NCBI GenBank assembly: GCA_014729565.1 | Contig: WJJR01000005.1 | Coordinates: 1-5,021 of the forward strand | DNA length: 5,021 nucleotides | Origin: Candidatus Zixiibacteriota bacterium | Lineage (GTDB): Bacteria; Zixibacteria; MSB-5A5; WJJR01 | Direction of reading: 5' to 3' | Shown: piece by piece, positions 1 through 4,176 of the stretch | How positions within the stretch are numbered: position 1 is the first letter of the stretch | Layout of the letters: the number at the start of each line of letters is the position of its first letter | Notes under the pieces: generated by a model | Databases searched by the model: none | Told to the model about the DNA's origin: nothing | Seen by the model: only the letters and a program-made list of their open reading frames with translations | Position numbers and translations under genes: made by a program

Positions 1-587
1 GATACGACCGAGCCGTTGACGCGCCCCAATACTTCGATATGGCCGCCGAAAATGGAAACGACATCGCCATCGATCACCTCATCGGGTTCGATGGTGATGA
101 CATCGCTGAACATCTGAAAGATCTGAGCCTGAGCATCGTCGACGTCCGGTCTGTCGACGGGAGGGATGGGAGGAAGACCGGCCAGGCCGACAATGTGAAA
201 GCGCTGACCGTCACGGTTGACAATCAACACACCGCCGGCATCGGCGTGAATCTCGCTTGCGTAGATCGAATCCTCGAGAACCGTGCTGTCGATACCTTCG
301 GAGAGAATCACCACGCGCGGTGCATTGGGGATGCCCGGGATCTCAACGTCGAGCTCCTCTCGCAGCTTTCTCAGATTGACCGACGTTTCTTCGATGCTTT
401 GCCGGATGGAATCGTTGAGCTCGCGAACATCGATAACGGCGGGTGCCTCGCGCTCCCGCTCCACGTCGGCGGACTGCTGCGCCTGTGCCGGAGATGCCAA
501 CAGGCATACGACGATGAGGCCGACCATTGCCGCCCATCCGGCCACAGTTTGCCACCGTCGTATGCCCTGGCGTGCCCCGCCTCTCAT
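1..587 (-). CDS. Exported protein with bactofilin-like C-terminal repeat (partial, 3' end outside window)
   Basis: The frame is open from ATG at 587 to the window edge (195 complete codons). The N-terminus is a clear signal peptide: an Arg-rich n-region (residues 1-12), a hydrophobic core at about 17-31 and an SPAQA cleavage site near residue 36, so export is expected. Residues 38-82 are charged and probably helical (EREREAP, IEETSVNLRKLREELD). Residues 91-137 include strand-rich sequence (RVVILSEGI, GGVLIVNRDGQRFHIVG). A Pro/Asp linker at 139-152 follows. The last visible residues, about 164-195 (VIDGDVVSIFGGHIEVLGRV), have the short hydrophobic/Gly alternation of polymer-forming (bactofilin-type) beta-helix coils. 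The gene starts 6 bp after the DUF4097 stop, and GAGGAG lies inside the end of that gene about 12 nt before the ATG, so the two are cotranscribed. An in-frame Met at residue 21 would cut into the signal peptide. The function is unknown; the bactofilin likeness is pattern recognition on a fragment. Confidence 0.8.
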   Translation of the reverse strand, partial: MRGGARQGIRRWQTVAGWAAMVGLIVVCLLASPAQAQQSADVEREREAPAVIDVRELNDSIRQSIEETSVNLRKLREELDVEIPGIPNAPRVVILSEGIDSTVLEDSIYASEIHADAGGVLIVNRDGQRFHIVGLAGLPPIPPVDRPDVDDAQAQIFQMFSDVITIEPDEVIDGDVVSIFGGHIEVLGRVNGSVV

Positions 588-593
588 AGTCTG

Positions 594-1679
594 TTACAAC
601 TCCTCGACGTAGATGTCTCCCGAATGGGTTGTCATGTCGACATACAGCCGGCCGTCCCCCAAAGTGAGCGACAAACTGCCGCGTCCGCGCGCCCGGCCCA
701 ACGCATTGCTGCCGTCGAGATCGGAATCGATCCGCATGTCGCCGGAAAACGTCGACAGGTTGATTTTGCCAATTTGGGTGACATTGGCATATAGACGAAC
801 CGACCCGGAGTGACTCGACGCATCAAGTATCCCATCGGTCGATTCACTGCGCGCGACGATATCGCCTGAAACCGTTTCCAACTCCAAATCGCCCGACTGG
901 TGATTGACGTCGATCTCGCCCGAGGTTGTTTGGGCACGGAGTGCACCGCCGATCTCCCGCGCATCGATATCGCCTGAAACGCTCGAGAGCTCGGCGTAGC
1001 CGAACACGTCACTGATCGCCAGCTCGCCCGACACTGTTTCCGCGTTGAGATCGCCGCCGCAATTGCTGACATGCACATCACCCGAGACTGCCTCGGCGCG
1101 TACATCGGCGTGGCAGTCGGTAACTGATACCTGCCCCGACACGCTCTTGGCGCGCACACGGTCCTGGACGTCGGCGACCATGATGTCACCGGAGACCGAT
1201 GACAGATCGACTGGTCCGGTAATCATCTCGGCTTTCACCAATCCCGATACGGTCGCCAGCGAACCTCTGGCCCCGGTCGGCCCGGTGATAAAGAAACTGA
1301 CGCTAATACTGCGCTCACGGCCGTAGTGCCGCCGCAACAGCCGGCTAAAGTTATCGGGACGATCCACGAACACATCGAGGTAGTCGTTGGATCCGTCGAC
1401 GATGATCTCGATTTCATCGAGGATCTCCTGCGCTTCCTCACGGTTGTCGGCACGAACGTCGATGACCACTTGCACCGTCGTTTCGGTGGCCCCGTCGATG
1501 CCCTTATAGGTCGCATTACCGGCGACCGTCTCCACGTCGATGTCCGGTCCCGACGTGTGGGCAAAGGCATGTGTGTCGGTGAATTCATAATGTTCGAGCG
1601 CCGTCGCCGGTGCGCTCAGCGCGATCACGATCGCGATACCGGCCAGTACGGCCCAAGTCCAGGTCTTCGTGTGGGTCAT
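594..1679 (-). CDS. Exported DUF4097-family beta-helix protein
   Basis: This 361-residue protein has a signal peptide at residues 1-27 (hydrophobic core about 9-23, cleavage after ATA at 25-27). The mature N-terminal part (28-140) is an ordinary alpha/beta-looking region with an acidic helix at about 80-93 (REEAQEILDEIEIIVD). From about 141 to the end it consists of repeats carrying the signature [TSA]-[VTH]-SG-[DEQ], typical of DUF4097, a putative adhesin-like family often encoded beside ECF sigma factors. The repeats should form a beta-helix outside the cytoplasm. The only two cysteines of the mature chain, C189 and C207, are exactly one repeat apart. The ATG is preceded by GGGAGGA at good spacing and lies 15 bp after the sigma-factor stop, so it is the second gene of the operon. 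Known relatives include proteins of cell-envelope stress regulons in Firmicutes. The molecular role of the family is not established, and none is claimed here. Confidence 0.9.
   Translation of the reverse strand: MTHTKTWTWAVLAGIAIVIALSAPATALEHYEFTDTHAFAHTSGPDIDVETVAGNATYKGIDGATETTVQVVIDVRADNREEAQEILDEIEIIVDGSNDYLDVFVDRPDNFSRLLRRHYGRERSISVSFFITGPTGARGSLATVSGLVKAEMITGPVDLSSVSGDIMVADVQDRVRAKSVSGQVSVTDCHADVRAEAVSGDVHVSNCGGDLNAETVSGELAISDVFGYAELSSVSGDIDAREIGGALRAQTTSGEIDVNHQSGDLELETVSGDIVARSESTDGILDASSHSGSVRLYANVTQIGKINLSTFSGDMRIDSDLDGSNALGRARGRGSLSLTLGDGRLYVDMTTHSGDIYVEEL
867..1247 (-). repeat. 54-bp periodicity (18-residue coil repeat) inside the DUF4097 gene
   Basis: The Ser of the SG signature falls at residues 145, 163, 181, 199, 217, 235, 253 and 271: eight copies at exactly 18-residue (54-nt) spacing. 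Looser copies follow at 291, 312 and 353. DNA identity between copies is modest, with recurring elements such as TCGCCTGAAAC on the plus strand. It is therefore an old structural repeat, not a recent tandem duplication. Confidence 0.85.
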
Positions 1680-1694
1680 AGTGTGTCCTCCCGT

Positions 1695-2264
1695 TTAGTG
1701 CCAGATCGATTTCAGCTTTTTCTTCAGCAGCTCGCGGGCACGGAAGATTCGGGCCTTGACCGTTCCGACGGGGAGGTTGAGTTGCTCGGCGATCTCTTCG
1801 TACGACTTGTCCTGATTGTGCCGCAACTGGATCACTTCGCGGTACTTCGGCGGCAGTGACTCGATTGCTTCACTGATGGTCACCGCCTGGCGGCGACGAA
1901 TCAGGTCCTGCTCGGGGTTGGTCGACCAATCCGGGACCTCATACGTCACCTCACCGTCGTGCGTCTCGATCGGCTTGTCGAGTGAGAGGGCGTCGATCCG
2001 CTTCTTGCGCAGGTAGTCGATCGCGTTGTTGGCCGCGATCTTGTACAGCCACGTCGAGAAGCGGTACTCGAAGCGGTAGCTCGACAGCGATCCGAACGCC
2101 TTCATAAACGTCTCCTGCACCAGGTCGGCCGCCTCATCCGGATTCCGGATGATCTTGAAGATCACGTGGTAGATGGGCTGGCGGTGACGGTTCAGCAGCT
2201 CACGATAGGCTCGCTGATCGCCCGCTAACGCATCTCGGATCAGTTCTTCGTCCGATTCGGCCAC
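1695..2264 (-). CDS. ECF-family RNA polymerase sigma factor (RpoE-like)
   Basis: This 189-residue, two-domain sigma factor has the usual ECF length. Region 2 spans about residues 10-90: the 2.1-2.2 core includes NPDEAADLVQETFMKAF (41-57), and 2.3-2.4 includes YRFSTWLYKIAANNAIDYLRKKR (67-89). A variable linker at 90-125 carries Asp/Glu/Pro. Region 4 at about 130-182 has LPPKYREVIQLRH and the helix-turn-helix YEEIAEQLNLPVGTVKARI (155-173), which reads the -35 element. There is no C-terminal extension. The start is GTG: the upstream in-frame stop leaves no other candidate, and the next Met (54) lies inside region 2. The ribosome binding site is weak (GCGGGTG). The gene heads the operon with the DUF4097 and bactofilin-like genes. 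Zinc-finger anti-sigma genes usually follow such factors, but none is here, so its control is unclear. An ECF-type promoter just upstream suggests autoregulation. Confidence 0.95.
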   Translation of the reverse strand: MAESDEELIRDALAGDQRAYRELLNRHRQPIYHVIFKIIRNPDEAADLVQETFMKAFGSLSSYRFEYRFSTWLYKIAANNAIDYLRKKRIDALSLDKPIETHDGEVTYEVPDWSTNPEQDLIRRRQAVTISEAIESLPPKYREVIQLRHNQDKSYEEIAEQLNLPVGTVKARIFRARELLKKKLKSIWH

Positions 2265-2286
2265 CTGGGCACCCGCAGTTGACGTT

Positions 2287-2312
2287 TACGACAGCACCAA
2301 CGGTTTGTTTCG
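2287..2312 (-). promoter_or_regulatory. ECF-type promoter of the sigma operon (probable autoregulation)
   Basis: Read on the minus strand, CGAAAC (2312-2307) is followed by exactly 16 nt and then CGTA (2290-2287). This matches the TGAAAC-N16-CGTA form known for the B. subtilis SigW regulon except for one base. Transcription would begin around 2280, leaving a leader of roughly 15-20 nt before the GTG at 2264. The position directly before an ECF sigma gene is the expected place for an autoregulatory promoter. The motif is seen; its use by this sigma factor is inferred. Confidence 0.6.
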
Positions 2313-2335
2313 CGGCCACCAGAACGCCGCGAAAG

Positions 2336-2344
2336 TGTGATAAT
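2336..2344 (+). promoter_or_regulatory. Extended -10 element, candidate promoter of the BMC vertex operon
   Basis: TGTGATAAT reads as an extended -10 (TG-N-GATAAT, one mismatch to TATAAT). No convincing -35 lies 17 nt upstream, which extended -10 promoters can tolerate. A start near 2351 would give a leader of about 100 nt before the ATG at 2453. It overlaps the opposing -10 at 2340-2345. A TTGACT at 2389-2394 was considered as an alternative -35 but has no good -10 partner. Confidence 0.35.
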
Positions 2345-2362
2345 ACGAATCACATCGATGTG
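2336..2362. promoter_or_regulatory. Palindromic operator candidate in the divergent control region
   Basis: CACATCGATGTG at 2351-2362 is a perfect 12-bp palindrome. Its left half also forms a second inverted repeat, TGTGAT (2336-2341) with ATCACA (2349-2354), separated by 7 nt. The elements lie between and over the -35 and -10 of the minus-strand promoter and over the plus-strand -10, where a bound dimer would affect transcription both ways. The regulator is unknown. TGTGA/TCACA half-sites recall CRP/FNR-type sites, but the spacing is not the usual N6. Confidence 0.45.
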
Positions 2363-2368
2363 CGCCAA
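2340..2368 (-). promoter_or_regulatory. Sigma-70-like promoter for the sigma operon
   Basis: On the minus strand, TTGGCG (2368-2363) and TATTAT (2345-2340) are separated by 17 nt, matching 4/6 and 5/6 of the housekeeping consensus. Transcription would start near 2333, giving a leader of about 70 nt to the sigma-factor GTG. This could provide basal expression upstream of the ECF-type promoter. The spacer contains the 12-bp palindrome at 2351-2362. Confidence 0.5.
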
Positions 2369-2452
2369 TGGAATCCTACGGCGTCTGCTTGACTTATGCG
2401 CGCCATCCCCGCTTCGTTACGCACACTGGCCAGCCATCAGGAAAGGGACGAC

Positions 2453-2767
2453 ATGGACATCGCCACCGTCATCGGAACTGTCGTTTGCACGCGCAAGGAG
2501 GAAAAGCTGCGTGGGTATAAGCTGCTGTTGGTGTCGGCAGCGGATGATCCCGCGGCCGACCCCAATCCGATTGTGGCGCTCGATACTGTCGGGGCCGGCG
2601 TCGGTGAACGGGTGATCGTCGTGCGCGGGTCCTCCGCACGGGCGGCCGCTGAGCTGGAAACGACCCCGGTCGATGCCGCGGTGGTGGGGATTATCGATCA
2701 TGTCGAGCAGGATGGGAAGATCGTCTATCGCAAAGGCGCCGAACCGTCTCCGGAGTTGACACAGTGA
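2453..2767 (+). CDS. EutN/CcmL-family BMC vertex protein 1 (BMC-P)
   Basis: This 104-residue protein is the most canonical of three in tandem. Family landmarks are VIGTVVCTRKEEKLRGYKLL (6-25), the first strand and loop; VALDTVGAGVGERVIVV (41-57); the GSSAR motif (59-63); and PVDAAVVGIIDHVE (72-85), the last strand. Members form pentamers that cap the vertices of bacterial microcompartment shells. The C-terminal tail (86-104) is polar and may be disordered. ATG 2453 is chosen because AGGAAAGGG lies 5 nt before it and because family members begin M-x-[IL]-A-x-V; the in-frame ATG at 2396 would add 19 atypical residues. The gene overlaps the next by 4 bp (GTGA), which suggests translational coupling. 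Family assignment is firm; the compartment type cannot be told from the vertex protein alone. Confidence 0.93.
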   Translation: MDIATVIGTVVCTRKEEKLRGYKLLLVSAADDPAADPNPIVALDTVGAGVGERVIVVRGSSARAAAELETTPVDAAVVGIIDHVEQDGKIVYRKGAEPSPELTQ

Positions 2768-3048
2768 AGCTGGGACGTGTCTGTGGCACGGTCGTCTCGA
2801 CCGTGAAGAGCCCGGCGTTCGCCGGCGTGCCATTGCGTCTGATCTATCCGGCCACAGAGAATGGTCGTAGCGGATCGGACGATCCGGTGTGGGCCGACAG
2901 ACCGATCGTGGCGGTCGATACGGTCGGGTGCCGCGACGGTGACACGATCATCTGGATCTCCGCCCGCGAGGCGACTTTGGCTCTGGTTGAACATGTGTTG
3001 CCAACCGATGCGTCCATTGTTGGAATCGTCGATTCGATGTCGGAGTGA
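2764..3048 (+). CDS. EutN/CcmL-family BMC vertex protein 2 (BMC-P, divergent)
   Basis: This 94-residue paralogue of its neighbours starts with GTG inside the upstream stop (GTGA overlap) and has GGAG 8 nt before it. The fold landmarks are present: KLGRVCGTVVSTVKSP (2-17), a loop enlarged by about ten polar residues (31-44), PIVAVDTVG (47-55) and DASIVGIVDSM (82-92). The glycine-rich turn GAGVGE of copy 1 is GCRDGD here, and GSSAR is replaced by ISAREA (65-70), so the pentamer centre and subunit interface should differ. It carries Cys at residues 7 and 56. It is best read as a distinct vertex subunit of the same shell. The close coupling suggests the three are made in fixed proportion, possibly as homopentamers occupying different vertices or as mixed pentamers. 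Confidence 0.9.
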   Translation: MKLGRVCGTVVSTVKSPAFAGVPLRLIYPATENGRSGSDDPVWADRPIVAVDTVGCRDGDTIIWISAREATLALVEHVLPTDASIVGIVDSMSE

Positions 3049-3051
3049 GCC

Positions 3052-3348
3052 ATGATCATCGCCCGTGTCTCCGGCCATATCGTGTCCACCGCCAAGAATC
3101 CGAAGTACAAACCATTCAAGATTCTCCGCTGTGTCCCCGAACGTCTCGACGGTGCCGTCCGTGAAGACGCCGCCCCGATCGTCGCGCTCGACACGGTCGA
3201 TGCCGGTGTCGGCGACCGCGTGCTGATCTGCCAGGAAGGCAAATGGGCGCGCGAATACCTCGGTGACATGGATGCCCCCGTCCGGTCAATGGTGGTCGGG
3301 GTGGTCGAGCGGATCGAGGTTGGCGCGCCGCCGAATTTGTTGCCGTAG
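3052..3348 (+). CDS. EutN/CcmL-family BMC vertex protein 3 (BMC-P, divergent)
   Basis: This 98-residue third paralogue begins 3 bp after the stop of the second, with GGAG in CGGAGTGAGCC ahead of the ATG. Landmarks are MIIARVSGHIVSTAKNPKYK (1-20), which keeps the family N-terminal strand and basic loop; FKILRCVPE (22-30); PIVALDTVDAGVGDRVLIC (42-60), which keeps AGVGD as in copy 1; and VRSMVVGVVERIEV (77-90). The GSSAR segment is replaced by EGKWAREY (62-69). The C-terminus is short and proline-rich (APPNLLP). It is the last gene of the operon; no shell hexamer (BMC-H/T) or enzyme follows. No classical Rho-independent terminator is visible, but an inverted repeat starts right after the stop codon. 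Confidence 0.9.
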   Translation: MIIARVSGHIVSTAKNPKYKPFKILRCVPERLDGAVREDAAPIVALDTVDAGVGDRVLICQEGKWAREYLGDMDAPVRSMVVGVVERIEVGAPPNLLP

Positions 3349-3439
3349 GGCGGATGCGCAGTCATTCAGGTCACACCACCAAGTATCTCGAAGGTGCAGC
3401 GGTATCATCCACCCGCGTTTAGCTGACCGTGCATCCGCC
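3349..3439 (+). repeat. Long-range inverted repeat after the BMC operon
   Basis: GGCGGATGC (3349-3357), directly after the stop of the third vertex gene, is perfectly complementary to GCATCCGCC (3431-3439). Inside it, GGTCA (3370-3374) can pair with TGACC (3423-3427), and short hairpins CACC/GGTG and GCGG/CCGC are possible further in. This could be a multi-branched RNA 3' end or a separate structured RNA. There is no following T-run, so it is not a standard terminator. Confidence 0.35.
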
Positions 3440-3452
3440 GCCCCGGCGTTCA

Positions 3453-3492
3453 TATTCCACACCCCTTTCCACACTTATCCACATTCTCCACA
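3453..3492 (+). other. DnaA-box cluster, candidate replication origin or DnaA-responsive site
   Basis: A perfect DnaA box TTATCCACA (3475-3483) is followed without gap by TTCTCCACA (3484-3492, one mismatch). CTTTCCACA (3465-3473) and TATTCCACA (3453-3461), with two mismatches each, precede it. All four face the same way. A weak opposite box (TGTGCATGG, 3525-3533) lies nearby. Arrays of this kind are typical of oriC, but dnaA, dnaN, rpmH or mnmG are not in the window, and a fortuitous CCACA-rich repeat cannot be excluded. Confidence 0.4.
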
Positions 3493-3700
3493 TTCGGGGC
3501 GCAAGTGCGGGATGAGTCCCATTGTGTGCATGGATTGAACCATGACCACAGTCAATTTCCGCCGTCGACATGTCACATTGCCGAAAATTAATTCGTTGAC
3601 TCACAGCGCCTTACGTCAATTCCGATGCCCGCATCAACTCCGGCAAGCCCCTTGCGCTGTGCTGGTGAGGTAAATGTCGCTTTGGGCTGACCGATAATTA
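3493..3700. other. Non-coding stretch with two AT-rich patches
   Basis: No gene is supported here. A 43-codon frame at 3542-3673 lacks a ribosome binding site and is Arg/His/Gln-rich. Two short AT-rich patches share AATTAA: AAAATTAATT (3584-3593) and ATAATTAAAT (3694-3703). If the neighbouring DnaA boxes mark an origin, these would be the nearest candidates for an unwinding element. They are short and the region is otherwise unremarkable. Confidence 0.3.
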
Positions 3701-3770
3701 AATCCGGACGGAGTCATACCTCGATTGCGCCGGATTACGGTCTTGTGCGAGGAGAACTGGGCATGACTCC
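3701..3770 (+). promoter_or_regulatory. Leader that can fold over the RBS and start codon of the small gene
   Basis: GGAGTCAT (3710-3717) is perfectly complementary to ATGACTCC (3763-3770), which contains the start codon. Nested inside, CCTCG (3719-3723) pairs with CGAGG (3748-3752), covering part of the GAGGAG ribosome binding site, around a small CCG/CGG hairpin (3730-3740). An alternative helix, AATCCGG (3701-3707) with CCGGATT (3730-3736), conflicts with this fold. Two exclusive folds suggest a translational switch. No known riboswitch class is recognised. Confidence 0.35.
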
Positions 3771-3903
3771 AAAACAGAAACCAACGGGGCGGAGGTCGCG
3801 GAAGACGTATTGGCACCTCTACAGCCTCCAGACGCTGAACCCGGAGAAGTTCATTAAAGTGGTCGACAAGATTTTGCGACAGGAGTTCCACCTCATCAAA
3901 TAG
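3763..3903 (+). CDS. Small basic protein, 46 residues, unknown function
   Basis: The start is ATG at 3763 with a strong ribosome binding site, GAGGAG, at 3749-3754 and 8-nt spacing; the stop is TAG at 3901. The N-terminal 14 residues are strongly basic (KQKPTGRRSRK), which would suit nucleic-acid or membrane-surface contact. Residues 15-23 are aromatic (TYWHLYSLQ), and 25-46 could be an amphipathic helix (NPEKFIKVVDKILRQEFHLI). Codon third positions are GC-rich while second positions are AT-rich, the pattern expected of real coding sequence here. The antisense frame over the same bases does not show that pattern. No family is recognised. Its leader can fold over the start, as described for 3701-3770. 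The same frame continues open after the TAG to 4029, but that continuation is Arg-rich and not protein-like. It could be a genuine small protein or the remnant of a longer gene. Confidence 0.45.
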   Translation: MTPKQKPTGRRSRKTYWHLYSLQTLNPEKFIKVVDKILRQEFHLIK

Positions 3904-4092
3904 GCCGCCTGGCCGTCCCGCAGCACAACGCACCGACATCGGAGATTTCGTCGGTCGCGGCCCGAAAGGAGAGGGAGGATTCGGGCAATGGAAATGGATT
4001 TCGCACCACCAAAAGGGCGATACGCCTGACAACATCACGCGGAATCCATTGTCCGGGTTTGACATGAGTCTGCCCGGAAATTGAGTTTGGCC
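3904..4092. other. Non-coding stretch with several inverted repeats
   Basis: No convincing gene is seen. Stem-forming pairs are ACCGAC/GTCGGT (3932-3955), AATGGATT (3993-4000) with AATCCATT (4043-4050), and TCCGGG (4052-4057) with CCCGGA (4073-4078). The last ends just before the promoter of the peptidase gene and might act as a weak terminator, though no clean T-run follows. A strong Shine-Dalgarno-like run (AGGAGAGGGAGG, 3968-3979) precedes only a 13-codon frame (3988-4029). Confidence 0.3.
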
Positions 4093-4121
4093 TTGACAAG
4101 CGCCGGTAGCACCGATATTCT
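4093..4121 (+). promoter_or_regulatory. Sigma-70-like promoter of the M23 peptidase gene
   Basis: TTGACA (4093-4098) is a perfect -35. A 17-nt spacer follows, then TATTCT (4116-4121, 4/6). A transcription start near 4128 would leave a leader of about 40-50 nt before the peptidase start codon. The spacing and position make this the best housekeeping promoter in the window. Confidence 0.65.
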
Positions 4122-4176
4122 GGCGCGTCTTAAGGCTGTCTCGGGAACGGCTTGTAAACCAAAGGTTATGAGAGAT

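Noticed and set aside
39..794. Plus-strand 251-codon open frame across the left-hand genes
   Set aside because: It lies antisense to the signal-peptide-bearing gene at 1-587 and to the end of the DUF4097 gene. It has no ribosome binding site or recognisable domain, and both minus-strand genes have coherent domain structure.
2336..2354. CRP-type binding site TGTGA...TCACA
   Set aside because: The gap between TGTGA and TCACA is 9 nt, not 6, so it is reported only as a generic inverted repeat.
2396..2452. Earlier in-frame ATG for the first vertex protein
   Set aside because: The 19 extra residues do not resemble the family N-terminus. The ATG at 2453 has a good AGGAAAGGG site and gives the canonical start.
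3542..3673. Plus-strand 43-codon frame downstream of the DnaA boxes
   Set aside because: There is no ribosome binding site before the ATG, and the Arg/His/Gln-rich composition is typical of chance frames.
3901..4029. Amber readthrough or recoded extension of the 46-residue protein
   Set aside because: The frame stays open after the TAG, but the continuation is a run of Arg/Ser/His typical of untranslated GC-rich DNA. No recoding element is visible.
3634..4065. Minus-strand 143-codon open frame in the large intergenic stretch
   Set aside because: Its more protein-like middle is the exact codon-phase complement of the 46-residue plus-strand gene. It has a weak ribosome binding site and Pro/Arg/Ser-rich ends, and codon-position base use favours the plus strand.
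3349..4092. tRNA, rRNA, CRISPR array or insertion-sequence remains
   Set aside because: No cloverleaf with a T-arm motif, no regular repeat-spacer pattern and no terminal inverted repeats with target duplication or transposase motifs were seen.
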